Shown here: piece after piece, positions 51,844-59,758 of the stretch
Layout: each line of letters begins with the position of its first letter
Numbering within the stretch: the first letter of the stretch is position 1
Assembly (NCBI RefSeq): GCF_004331345.1
Contig: NZ_SJJZ01000005.1
Span: 434,001-498,000, forward strand
Source of the DNA: Kribbella soli
GTDB lineage: Bacteria; Actinomycetota; Actinomycetes; Propionibacteriales; Kribbellaceae
Direction of reading: 5' to 3'
Length of the DNA stretch: 64,000 nucleotides
Made by a program: the position numbers and the translations under genes
Notes under the pieces: model-generated
Told to the model about the DNA's origin: nothing
Database searches by the model: none
Seen by the model: only the letters and a program-made list of their open reading frames with translations

Positions 51844-53268
51844 ATGGGTAGGACGTTGTCGGAAAAGGTCTGGGATGCGCATGTCGTGCGCCATGCCGAC
51901 GGAGAGCCCGACCTCCTCTACATCGACCTCCATCTGGTGCACGAGGTGACCAGTCCACAGGCGTTCGACGGCCTCCGGCTGGCGAACCGCCCGGTGCGGC
52001 GGCCGGATCTGACCATCGCCACCGAGGACCACAACGTCCCGACGTTCGACGTGGACAAGCCGATCGCCGACCCGGTGTCGCGGACGCAGGTGGACACACT
52101 GCGCAAGAACGCCGAGGAGTTCGGCATCCGGATCCACACTCTCGGCGACCCGGACCAGGGTGTCGTGCACGTGATCGGCCCGCAGCTCGGCCTGACCCAG
52201 CCCGGGATGACCGTGGTCTGCGGTGACAGCCACACCTCCACGCACGGCGCGTTCGGGGCGATTGCCTTCGGCATCGGTACCAGTGAGGTCGAGCACGTGC
52301 TCGCCACCCAGACGCTGATGCAGGCCCGCCCGAAGACCATGGCCGTCACGGTCGACGGCGTACTGCCCGACGGTGTCTCGGCCAAGGACCTGGTGCTGGC
52401 GCTGATCGCGCAGGTCGGCACCGGCGGCGGCCAGGGCTACATCGTCGAGTACCGCGGCGAGGCGATCCGTGCCCTGAGCATGGAAGCCCGGATGACGATC
52501 TGCAACATGTCGATCGAGTGGGGCGCGAAGGCCGGCATGATCGCGCCGGACGAGACCACGTTCGCGTACCTGAAGGACAAGCCGCACGCGCCGCAGGGCG
52601 TCGACTGGGAAGCCGCCGTCGAGTACTGGAAGAGCCTGGCCACCGACGCCGACGCCACCTTCGACCGTGAGGTCGTGCTGCGTGCCGAGGACATCGCGCC
52701 GTTCGTCACCTGGGGCACCAACCCCGGCCAGGGCGTTCCGCTGTCCGCGGTCGTGCCGTCGCCGGACGACTTCGACAACGAGAACGACAAGGTCGCTGCC
52801 GAGCGCGCCCTGGAGTACATGGGCCTGACCGCCGGTACGCCGCTGCGCGAGATCCACGTGGACACGGTGTTCCTGGGGTCCTGCACCAACGGCCGGATCG
52901 ACGACCTGCGGGCCGCGGCCGGCGTACTGGCCGGGCGGAAGGTTGCCGAGGGCACCCGGATGCTCGTGGTCCCGGGCTCCGGCCGGGTCCGGCTGCAGGC
53001 CGAGTCCGAGGGCCTGGACGCGATCTTCAAGGACGCCGGCGCGGAGTGGCGGGGCGCCGGATGCTCGATGTGCCTGGGAATGAACCCGGACCAGCTGGCC
53101 CCCGGGGAGCGCAGCGCCTCCACCTCGAACCGCAACTTCGAAGGTCGCCAGGGCAAGGGCGGCCGCACCCACCTGGTGTCGCCGCTGGTCGCCGCCGCGA
53201 CCGCTGTCACCGGAACGCTCGCCGCTCCGGCGGACCTGCCGCCCGTCGCCGTCCCCGCGAACGCCTGA
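51844..53268 (+). CDS. leuC: 3-isopropylmalate dehydratase large subunit
   Basis: The 474-aa aconitase-like subunit isomerises 2- to 3-isopropylmalate. The iron-sulfur Cys ligands are in VFLGSCTNGRIDDL and GAGCSMCLGMNPD, and the active site GDSHTSTHGAFGAIAFGIGT is intact. AAAGGAGA eight bases before the ATG decides the start. It is paired with leuD 14 bases downstream and lacks an attenuator, unlike ilvB and cimA. Confidence 0.97.
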   Translation: MGRTLSEKVWDAHVVRHADGEPDLLYIDLHLVHEVTSPQAFDGLRLANRPVRRPDLTIATEDHNVPTFDVDKPIADPVSRTQVDTLRKNAEEFGIRIHTLGDPDQGVVHVIGPQLGLTQPGMTVVCGDSHTSTHGAFGAIAFGIGTSEVEHVLATQTLMQARPKTMAVTVDGVLPDGVSAKDLVLALIAQVGTGGGQGYIVEYRGEAIRALSMEARMTICNMSIEWGAKAGMIAPDETTFAYLKDKPHAPQGVDWEAAVEYWKSLATDADATFDREVVLRAEDIAPFVTWGTNPGQGVPLSAVVPSPDDFDNENDKVAAERALEYMGLTAGTPLREIHVDTVFLGSCTNGRIDDLRAAAGVLAGRKVAEGTRMLVVPGSGRVRLQAESEGLDAIFKDAGAEWRGAGCSMCLGMNPDQLAPGERSASTSNRNFEGRQGKGGRTHLVSPLVAAATAVTGTLAAPADLPPVAVPANA

Positions 53269-53282
53269 GGAGCAGAGGAACC

Positions 53283-53882
53283 ATGGACGCCTTCACCCAG
53301 CACATCGGTACGGCGGCTCCGCTGCGCCGCAGCAACGTCGACACCGACCAGATCATCCCGGCCGTGTACCTGAAGCGGGTCACCCGGACCGGCTTCGAGG
53401 ACGGGCTGTTCGCGGCCTGGCGCAACGATCCTTCCTTCGTCCTCAACCAGCCCGAGTACGACGGTGTCTCGGTACTCGTCGCGGGACCGGACTTCGGCAC
53501 CGGGTCCTCCCGTGAGCACGCGGTCTGGGCCCTGCTCGACTACGGGTTCCGCGTCGTCGTGTCGTCGCGGTTCGGCGACATCTTCCGCGGCAACTCGGGC
53601 AAGGCCGGTCTGCTCGCAGCCCTGGTGACGCAGGACGTCGTGGAGCAACTGTGGACCGCGATCGAGGCAGACCCGGGGACCAAGGTCACGGTCGACCTGG
53701 AGAACAAGACGATCTCGGCCGGTGACGTCTCGGCACCCTTCGAGATCGACGACTACACGCGGTACCGGCTGCTGAACGGTCTGGACGACGTCGGCATCAC
53801 CTTGTCGCACGCGGACGACATCGCTGCCTACGAAGCGACCCGGCCGTCCTTCAAGCCGGCAACCCTTCCAGCGAAGGCCTGA
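53283..53882 (+). CDS. leuD: 3-isopropylmalate dehydratase small subunit
   Basis: The 199-aa swivelling domain partner of LeuC. NVDTDQIIPAVYLKR, GPDFGTGSSREHAVWALLDYG and the SRFGDIFRGNSGKAGLL loop supply substrate-binding residues. The gene ends with a strong stem-loop. It completes leuCD; no leuA lies in the window. Confidence 0.97.
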   Translation: MDAFTQHIGTAAPLRRSNVDTDQIIPAVYLKRVTRTGFEDGLFAAWRNDPSFVLNQPEYDGVSVLVAGPDFGTGSSREHAVWALLDYGFRVVVSSRFGDIFRGNSGKAGLLAALVTQDVVEQLWTAIEADPGTKVTVDLENKTISAGDVSAPFEIDDYTRYRLLNGLDDVGITLSHADDIAAYEATRPSFKPATLPAKA

Positions 53883-53888
53883 AAGCTC

Positions 53889-53943
53889 CACCAGAGTTAG
53901 CGCCCCCGTAACGTTTGGCCGGTCGGGGGCGATAACTCTGGTG
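53889..53943 (+). terminator. Large stem-loop after leuD
   Basis: CACCAGAGTTA and CGCCCCCG on the left pair with CGGGGGCG and TAACTCTGGTG on the right, separated by one G/A mismatch and a 15-base loop. No T-run follows. It begins six bases past the leuD stop and likely ends the operon; it could also be the 5' part of the corA leader region. Confidence 0.7.
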
Positions 53944-53999
53944 TTACCCTTGCGTGGTTGTCAGAACAAGGCTTGCGAGACCGAGGAGGTGGGACGCTC

Positions 54000-54068
54000 A
54001 TGAACAACGGCAGCGAACCCTCCAGACATACCGGTCTCGCTCGACCGTCGGTGGCCTTCTTCTTCTAG
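54000..54068 (+). CDS. 22-aa upstream ORF before corA
   Basis: A small ORF starts MNNGSEPSRH and ends SVAFFF before TAG. A perfect ribosome site, GAGGAGGT, lies nine bases upstream, much stronger than usual in the window, so it should be translated. It has two Pro codons and three final TTC Phe codons. The stop is 12 bases from the start of a sequence that can mask the corA ribosome site, as expected for a translational attenuator. Confidence 0.65.
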   Translation: MNNGSEPSRHTGLARPSVAFFF

Positions 54069-54079
54069 CAATAGCAGAG

Positions 54080-54144
54080 CCTCCAGTAGTTGCGGGTCGG
54101 GCAGACGTGCGCTCATCACTCACCTGATCCACCGCACCTGGAGG
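54080..54144 (+). promoter_or_regulatory. Anti-ribosome-site pairing before corA
   Basis: CCTCCAG (54080-54086) is complementary to CTGGAGG (54138-54144), which contains the corA ribosome site, four bases before the corA ATG. Pairing would block translation of corA. A ribosome stalled at the end of the upstream ORF would cover the left arm and expose the site. Confidence 0.55.
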
Positions 54145-54148
54145 ACTC

Positions 54149-55315
54149 ATGTCCGACCTGCGCCTGCGTTCGCTCCGCGCGTTCAGCCGCACCCCGTCAC
54201 TGCGTGCCGCCGCCCGTAAGCACGCCGCATCCGCCGCCGCGACCGCGATCGAGCCGGCCGAGCGGCCGTCCCGCGATCCGCAGAAGCCCAAGGGACACAG
54301 CGTCGTCGACAGCGCGATCTACTGCGGCGGCAACCGGATCGCGTCCCCGGACTCGCTCGCGGACACCTACGCGGCGCTGCACACCTCGCCGCAGAGCCTG
54401 GCCTGGATCGGCCTGTACCGGCCGGACCGCCGCGAGCTCGCCTCGCTGGCCCAGGAGTTCGACCTGCACGAGTTGGCGATCGAGGACGCCAACGAGGCGC
54501 ATCAGCGCCCGAAGCTGGAGCGGTACGGCGACACGTTGTTCGTCGTACTGAAGGCCGCGCGGTACCGGGACGCGACCGAGGAGGTCGAGTTCGGTGAGGT
54601 GCACGTCTTCGTCGGCCCGGACTTCGTGGTGACGGTCCGGCACGCCGAAGCGCCCAATCTGGCCGCGGTACGGCGCCGGGTCGAGCGCGACCCCGAACTC
54701 CTCGGCCGCGGTGCCGAAGCGGTGCTCTACGCGATCATGGACAAGGTCGTCGACGGGTACGCACCGGTGGTCGCCGGTCTGGAGAACGACATCGACGAGA
54801 TCGAGACCGAGGTGTTCCGCGGCGACCCGAAGGTGTCGCGGCGCATCTACGAACTGTCCCGTGAGGTGATCGAGTTCCAGCGCGCGACCCGGCCGCTGGT
54901 CGGCATGCTCGAGCAGCTCCGCGGCGGTTTCCAGAAGTACGGCGTCGACGAGGAACTGCAACGTTCACTGCGCGACGTGGCCGACCACGTCACCGAAGTG
55001 GTGGAGAAGGTCGACGGTTTCCGGGAGTTGCTGCGCGACATCCTGACCGTGAACGCGACCCTGGTGGCCCAGCAGCAGAACGAGGAGATGAAGAGCCTCG
55101 CGATCGCCAGCAGCGAGCAGAACGAAGAGGTGAAGCGGATCTCTGCCTGGGCGGCGATCCTGTTCGCCCCGACGCTGATCGGCACCGTCTACGGGATGAA
55201 CTTCGACCACATGCCGGAGCTGCACTGGCAGTTCGGATACCCCTTCGCGATCGGCCTGATGGCCTTGGTGTGGGGAGGTCTGCACCAGATCTTCAAGCGC
55301 CGCGGTTGGCTCTGA
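54149..55315 (+). CDS. corA: CorA-type magnesium/cobalt transporter
   Basis: A 388-aa cation channel. The N-terminal cytoplasmic domain has EDANEAHQRPKLERYGD and FVGPDFVVTVRHAE; long helices span residues 205-330; two C-terminal membrane helices carry the selectivity motif YGMNFDHMPEL. The first 45 residues are an Arg/Ala-rich extension. GGAGG before the ATG is potentially masked by upstream pairing. It likely imports magnesium and is regulated through the leader uORF. Confidence 0.92.
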   Translation: MSDLRLRSLRAFSRTPSLRAAARKHAASAAATAIEPAERPSRDPQKPKGHSVVDSAIYCGGNRIASPDSLADTYAALHTSPQSLAWIGLYRPDRRELASLAQEFDLHELAIEDANEAHQRPKLERYGDTLFVVLKAARYRDATEEVEFGEVHVFVGPDFVVTVRHAEAPNLAAVRRRVERDPELLGRGAEAVLYAIMDKVVDGYAPVVAGLENDIDEIETEVFRGDPKVSRRIYELSREVIEFQRATRPLVGMLEQLRGGFQKYGVDEELQRSLRDVADHVTEVVEKVDGFRELLRDILTVNATLVAQQQNEEMKSLAIASSEQNEEVKRISAWAAILFAPTLIGTVYGMNFDHMPELHWQFGYPFAIGLMALVWGGLHQIFKRRGWL

Positions 55316-55403
55316 ACCACCCCGAAAACCCTGTCTGAGTGCCGAATCGGGCCAAATTGTGGCACGAATCGCCTAAAACAAGGCCGAATTGCCGCGTTGG
55401 TGT

Positions 55404-55432
55404 TTGTGAACGGCGTGTTGAGTCCATAACGT
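55404..55432 (+). promoter_or_regulatory. Candidate hup promoter
   Basis: TTGTGA (55404-55409) and TAACGT (55427-55432) are 17 bases apart, with the likely start about 45 bases before the hup GTG. A GGAGGG site follows near 55474. Confidence 0.5.
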
Positions 55433-55483
55433 TCCTGTGAGATCGAGCGCTGTGCTCGACGCCTACGTTCACGGAGGGAAGCA

Positions 55484-56065
55484 GTGAACAAGAGCCAGTT
55501 GGTCGAAGCGCTCGCAGTGCACTTCGACGGAAACCGCCGCCAGGCCCAGCACGCGTTGGAGTCGGTGATCGACACCGTCCAGCGCGAGCTGACCAAGAAG
55601 GGCGGCAAGGTCGCCATCACCGGTTTCGGTGCCTTCGAGGCCATCGAGCGAGGTGCGCGCATCGTGCGCAACCCGCGGACCGGTGAGACCAAGCGCGCCA
55701 AGAAGACCACGGTTCCGAAGTTCCGCGCGGGTGCGGAGCTGAAGGCCGTTGTCTCCGGCGCCAAGAAGCTGCCGAAGCTGGTAGCCCCGAAGCCGGCCGC
55801 GACCGCCACCAAGGCGGCTGCCCCGGCGAAGAAGGCCGCTCCGGCCAAGGCCGCTGCGACGAAGACCGCCGCTGCGAAGAAGACGGTCGCGAAGAAGGCC
55901 CCGGCCAAGACGGTCGCCAAGAAGGCTCCGGCGAAGACCGTCGCCAAGAAGGCTCCGGCGAAGACCGTTGCCAAGAAGGCCCCGGCCAAGAAGACCGTGG
56001 CGAAGAAGGCGCCGGCCAAGAAGGCCCCCGCCAAGAAGACCGCGGCGAAGCGTACCGCTCGCTGA
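55484..56065 (+). CDS. HU-family nucleoid protein with Lys-rich tail
   Basis: A 193-aa DNA-binding protein. Residues 1-90 are the HU dimer core (NKSQLVEALAVHF, KVAITGFGAFEAIERGARI, RNPRTGETKRAKKTTVPKFR). Residues 96-193 form a disordered tail with tandem KTVAKKAPA/AKKAPAKK units, as in HupB/HupS of actinobacteria, which compacts DNA. The GTG start is supported by GGAGGG ten bases upstream. The repeats may vary in number between strains. It is followed by a strong terminator. Confidence 0.95.
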   Translation: MNKSQLVEALAVHFDGNRRQAQHALESVIDTVQRELTKKGGKVAITGFGAFEAIERGARIVRNPRTGETKRAKKTTVPKFRAGAELKAVVSGAKKLPKLVAPKPAATATKAAAPAKKAAPAKAAATKTAAAKKTVAKKAPAKTVAKKAPAKTVAKKAPAKTVAKKAPAKKTVAKKAPAKKAPAKKTAAKRTAR

Positions 56066-56095
56066 TCTTCACGCATCGCGGCATACCGCACAACA

Positions 56096-56137
56096 GCGAA
56101 GGCCGGTCACCCCACACCAGGGTTGACCGGCCTTCGC
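56096..56137. terminator. hup terminator
   Basis: GCGAAGGCCGGTCA pairs perfectly with TGACCGGCCTTCGC; an inner CCC/GGG stem tightens the loop. It lies 31 bases after the hup stop and also before the convergent OB-like gene's stop at 56162. Confidence 0.8.
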
Positions 56138-56161
56138 CGTGTCCGGAGATGCTTACGGCAA

Positions 56162-56368
56162 CTACAGCGTGGTGCCGAACTCCACCTTGGTGATCGCCAG
56201 TTCCGCACCCGAACCGGTGGTCTCGATCCGTACTCGTTGCCCTACGCGGAGGTGCCGGACGGGCGTGCTGGCGACGGCGTGCACGGTGAACGGGAGCTCG
56301 ATCCCGGTATCCGTCAGCACTGCTCCGGAGAACGTCTCGCCGTCGTAGCGGCTCACGGTTGCCTGCAT
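56162..56368 (-). CDS. Small OB-fold-like conserved protein
   Basis: A 68-aa protein starting MQATVSRYDGETFSGAVLTD, with ELPFTVHAVASTPVRHLRVG and QRVRIETTG. The beta-rich pattern with SGAVL and GQRVRIE resembles cold-shock/OB-fold proteins, but RNA-binding motifs RNP1 and RNP2 are not clear. It is found next to cofC in actinobacteria; here its ATG follows the cofC stop after one base, so they form an operon. Confidence 0.7.
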   Translation of the reverse strand: MQATVSRYDGETFSGAVLTDTGIELPFTVHAVASTPVRHLRVGQRVRIETTGSGAELAITKVEFGTTL

Positions 56369-56369
56369 G

Positions 56370-57041
56370 TCAGCAGGCTAGACCCTCGGTCCCGGTCGCG
56401 GCACCGAGAACCAGCGACATCACGTCCGCGGTCGCCGGACCGACACCCAGTTGTACGGCGTGCGCGAGATCGGCGGCCGTGTCGACATCACGCCGTACCG
56501 ACTCGATCGCGGTCAGTTCGATCGGCATCGCGCCGGACGCCTGGTGAGCCAGGGCGGAACCCACACCGAAGCGCGGATCCAGCGGCACCCCGGGCGCTGC
56601 GGCGAGCAACGTCGTACCGGTGCCGGGCTGGTCGATCACGAACGAGCGCGGCGCCGTACAGGCCGCGAGGACGGCGGTCAGCTCGGCCGGGCGCAGCGCG
56701 GGCAGATCGGCTGAGAGGGCTGCGATTCCGTTGCCTCCGAACTCGGCAGCGGCCACAGTGGCTCCATGCAGCAGGGCTTCGTTGAGACCGGCGGCCGGCA
56801 GGTCCGGGACCACGTGCGCGCCGGCCGCGGTGACGTCTGCGGCGACCAGCGGGTCGTCGGTGACCACCAGGACGGTCTGCACCAGGGGAGAACCGAGAGC
56901 GGCCGCAGTAGTGTCGACAGCGAAGGCGCGGGCCAGTTCGGGACGGTGCTGAGGGTAGGCCGGAGCGAGCCGGCTCTTCGCGATCGCCGTACGCTTCACC
57001 GGGATCACCAGGGTCCAGGGAGCGACCTGTAGGTCTGCCAT
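56370..57041 (-). CDS. cofC: 2-phospho-L-lactate/phosphoenolpyruvate guanylyltransferase (F420 synthesis)
   Basis: A 223-aa nucleotidyltransferase (CofC/FbiD) that activates phosphoenolpyruvate or phospholactate with GTP in coenzyme F420 synthesis. WTLVIPVKRTAIAKSRL is the GTP-binding start, and IAALSADLPALRPAEL holds the metal Asp residues, with RFGVGSALAHQASGA in the late region. The ATG was chosen by the family N-terminus. The gene is divergent from plsC with a 16-base gap, so the promoters overlap. Confidence 0.9.
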   Translation of the reverse strand: MADLQVAPWTLVIPVKRTAIAKSRLAPAYPQHRPELARAFAVDTTAAALGSPLVQTVLVVTDDPLVAADVTAAGAHVVPDLPAAGLNEALLHGATVAAAEFGGNGIAALSADLPALRPAELTAVLAACTAPRSFVIDQPGTGTTLLAAAPGVPLDPRFGVGSALAHQASGAMPIELTAIESVRRDVDTAADLAHAVQLGVGPATADVMSLVLGAATGTEGLAC

Positions 57042-57057
57042 CAGGCAGGATTCTCCC

Positions 57058-57861
57058 ATGACGGATGGCAGTGACGAGCAGCAGGAGGCAGCAGTGGACG
57101 GCCAAGGCGGTGATACCCGGGATCCCCGGCCACGCCGGGGCTTCTGGTTCGGCCTGATCGTCGCGATCGTCAAGCCGTTCATGCTCGCGTTCACCAAGCC
57201 ACGCTTCACCGGCCGGGAGAACATGCCCCGCTCGGGTGGGGTCGTGTTCGCGGCCAACCACATCTCGCACTTCGATCCGGTGGTGCTCGGGTTCTTCATC
57301 TGGGAGTGCCGCCGGATCCCGCGCTTCCTCGGCAAGGCCTCGGTGTTCAGGCTGCCGATCGCCGGCCGGATCATCACCAGTGCCGGGCAGATCCCGGTGC
57401 ACCGCGAGTCGACGCAGGCCGCGGACGCGTTCCGGGACGCCGTCGCCGCGGTCGAGAAGGGCGAGTGTGTCGGCGTCTATCCGGAGGGCACGATCACCCG
57501 CGACCCCGACCTGTGGCCGATGACCGGCAAGACCGGTGCGGCCCGGATCGCACTGCAGACCGGTTGCCCGGTGATCCCGATCGCCAACTGGGGTGCGCAG
57601 GAGATCCTGCGGTCCTACACGGGCAAGATCAGGTTCCGGTTGCTGCCGCGCAAGACCCTGCAGGTGCGGGCCGGTGCGCCGGTCGACCTGAGCGCCTTCC
57701 AAGGCAAGCCGCTGACCAACCAGCTGTTGCACGAGGCAACCGAGGTGATCATGGCCCGGGTGGCCGACACCCTCGGTGAACTGCGCGGCGAGACCCCGCC
57801 CAAGGAGCTCTACGACCTGCGCAAGGCCCGGAAATCCGCCGACGGTGAGGAGAAGGCATGA
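57058..57861 (+). CDS. plsC: 1-acyl-sn-glycerol-3-phosphate acyltransferase
   Basis: A 267-aa membrane-associated acyltransferase that makes phosphatidic acid. The catalytic NHxxxxD motif is AANHISHFDP and the substrate motif is YPEGTITRD. A hydrophobic N-terminal helix (FWFGLIVAIVKPFMLAF) follows an acidic lead. Its stop overlaps the gpsA start by four bases, joining two steps of glycerophospholipid synthesis. Confidence 0.92.
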   Translation: MTDGSDEQQEAAVDGQGGDTRDPRPRRGFWFGLIVAIVKPFMLAFTKPRFTGRENMPRSGGVVFAANHISHFDPVVLGFFIWECRRIPRFLGKASVFRLPIAGRIITSAGQIPVHRESTQAADAFRDAVAAVEKGECVGVYPEGTITRDPDLWPMTGKTGAARIALQTGCPVIPIANWGAQEILRSYTGKIRFRLLPRKTLQVRAGAPVDLSAFQGKPLTNQLLHEATEVIMARVADTLGELRGETPPKELYDLRKARKSADGEEKA

Positions 57862-58862
57862 CGAAGGTAGCGGTGTTCGGCGCCGGATCCTGGGGTACGG
57901 CGTTCGCCGTGGTGCTGGCGAATGCGGGGAACCAGGTGTCCCTGTGGGCCCGGCGGGAGACGTTGTGCACGGACATCAACACCGCGCACGAGAACCCCGA
58001 CTACCTCCCGGGACTGCGGTTGCCGGACGCGATCACCGCGACGCACGATCCCGCCGCGGCGGCCGACGGGGCGGAGGCCGTCGTCCTCGCGGTGCCGTCG
58101 CAGTCGCTGCGTGAGAACCTCCCGGACTGGGCCGGCGTGCTGCCGAACGCCGTACCGTTGGTCAGCCTGATGAAGGGCGTCGAGCTCGGTACGACGAAGC
58201 GGATGAGCGAGGTGATCGCGGAGCTCACCGGCGCCGGTCCCGAGCGGATCGCGGTGGTGTCGGGGCCGAACCTGGCGCGGGAGATCGCCGAGGGTCAACC
58301 GGCCGCGTCCGTGGTGGCGTGCGCGGACGAGGGGACCGCGGCGCGGTTGCAGAAGTTGTGCCATTCCCCGACGTTCCGCCCGTACACGAACAACGACGTC
58401 GTCGGCTGCGAGCTCGGCGGCGCCTGTAAGAACGTGATCGCGCTCGCGGTCGGGATGGCTGTCGGCCTCGGGTTCGGCGACAACGCCCGGGCGTCGGTGA
58501 TCACCCGCGGGCTGGCCGAGATCGCCCGTCTGGGTACGGCGTTGGGCGCGGACGAGCACACGTTCTCCGGGCTGGCCGGGCTGGGCGACCTGGTGGCGAC
58601 GTGTTCGTCGCCGTTGTCGCGGAACCGGACCTTCGGCGAGAAGCTCGGTCAGGGCATGACGGTCGCGGAGATCGCGAGCGGGACCCGGCAGGTCGCCGAA
58701 GGCGTGAAGTCCTGCGCGTCGATCAGCGAACTGGCGCATCGGCACGACGTGGAGATGCCGATCGCCGAGCATGTCACCAAGGTCGTCGCCGGCGAGATGA
58801 CGCCGAAGGACATGCTGTTCAGCCTGGTGTCGCGCTCGGCGAAGTCGGAGCGGTGGGGTTGA
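57858..58862 (+). CDS. gpsA: Glycerol-3-phosphate dehydrogenase (NAD(P)+)
   Basis: A 334-aa cytosolic enzyme that makes sn-glycerol-3-phosphate from dihydroxyacetone phosphate. The Rossmann start is VAVFGAGSWGTAFAVVLANAG. The active-site Lys is in GCELGGACKNVIALAVGMA, and FSGLAGLGDLVATCSS is typical. It is coupled to plsC upstream and to a phosphotransferase gene downstream by four-base overlaps. Confidence 0.95.
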   Translation: MTKVAVFGAGSWGTAFAVVLANAGNQVSLWARRETLCTDINTAHENPDYLPGLRLPDAITATHDPAAAADGAEAVVLAVPSQSLRENLPDWAGVLPNAVPLVSLMKGVELGTTKRMSEVIAELTGAGPERIAVVSGPNLAREIAEGQPAASVVACADEGTAARLQKLCHSPTFRPYTNNDVVGCELGGACKNVIALAVGMAVGLGFGDNARASVITRGLAEIARLGTALGADEHTFSGLAGLGDLVATCSSPLSRNRTFGEKLGQGMTVAEIASGTRQVAEGVKSCASISELAHRHDVEMPIAEHVTKVVAGEMTPKDMLFSLVSRSAKSERWG

Positions 58863-59758
58863 TCCCGGCGGCCTTCGCGCAGAGCACTGTCGCTCGCGAG
58901 GGCGAGGCAGGGTCGGCGTGGCTGGCCGAGCTGCCGGGGATCATCGAGGACCTGCTGGCCCGTTGGGACTGCACGGTCGACGGCGAGATCGCGTACGGCC
59001 AGGTGGGCGTCGTCGTGCCGGTGGGCGATGCTGCTTTGAAGGTGTCGTTCCCACACCCCGGCAACGATCACGAGCCGGATGCCCTCGAGGCGTGGGGAGG
59101 TTGTGGCGCGATCAAGCTGTACGAACGCCACGACGCCCGCTACGCCATGCTCCTCGAACGGGCGCATCCCACGACGCTGCTCGAGCACGACCAGGACGTC
59201 GTCATGATCGCCGGCGTACTGCATCGCCAGCTGACGATCCCCGCTCCTGACGGCCTGCCGCGGTTGTCGGAGCAGGCCGACCGATGGGCGGAGGAGCTCC
59301 GCAAGGACGCCGCCGAGCTGGATCATCCCTTGCCGGCGGCGGTGGTGGACGCGGCGCTCGAGGTCGTCGACGACCTCGGCCGCGATCAACCGGAAATCTT
59401 GATCCACGGCGACTTCCATCCCCGCAACATCTTGAGCGCGGACCGCGAACCGTGGCTTGCCGTCGATCCGAAGGGGTACGTCGGCGACCCGGCGTACGAC
59501 GCGACCACACTGCTCCGGACCCGGGCCGCTCACCTCTTCGGCGCCGACGATCTGATCAAGGTGCTGCGGCACGAGCTCGAGCTGTTCGCCGAGGTTGCCG
59601 AGATCGATCCCGAACGGATCCGGCGATGGTCCCAGTTCAACATGGTCCAATCGGCGTTCTGGGGCCGCCGGCACGGTTTCGGTCGAGCCCGCGGCGGCGT
59701 CGAGCTGGACGACCTGCTTACCCTCTGCGACCAACTCGCCGTGAGCTGGACCGACTAA
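58859..59758 (+). CDS. Aminoglycoside/hydroxyurea phosphotransferase-family protein
   Basis: A 299-aa kinase of the APH(6)/hydroxyurea phosphotransferase group. The catalytic loop is ILIHGDFHPRNIL, the metal segment is LAVDPKGYVGDPAYD, and YGQVGVVVPVGDAALKVSF binds ATP. The TTG start overlaps the gpsA stop (TTGA) and GGAG is eight bases away; GTG at 58853 is less well spaced. It probably phosphorylates a small molecule; whether it gives drug resistance is not known. The last four bases overlap a convergent gene. Confidence 0.85.
   Translation: MIPAAFAQSTVAREGEAGSAWLAELPGIIEDLLARWDCTVDGEIAYGQVGVVVPVGDAALKVSFPHPGNDHEPDALEAWGGCGAIKLYERHDARYAMLLERAHPTTLLEHDQDVVMIAGVLHRQLTIPAPDGLPRLSEQADRWAEELRKDAAELDHPLPAAVVDAALEVVDDLGRDQPEILIHGDFHPRNILSADREPWLAVDPKGYVGDPAYDATTLLRTRAAHLFGADDLIKVLRHELELFAEVAEIDPERIRRWSQFNMVQSAFWGRRHGFGRARGGVELDDLLTLCDQLAVSWTD

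Noticed and set aside
55855..56050. Repeats in the HU tail as a DNA repeat array or CRISPR-like region
   Set aside because: They are coding KTVAKKAPA units of the basic tail and have no spacers.
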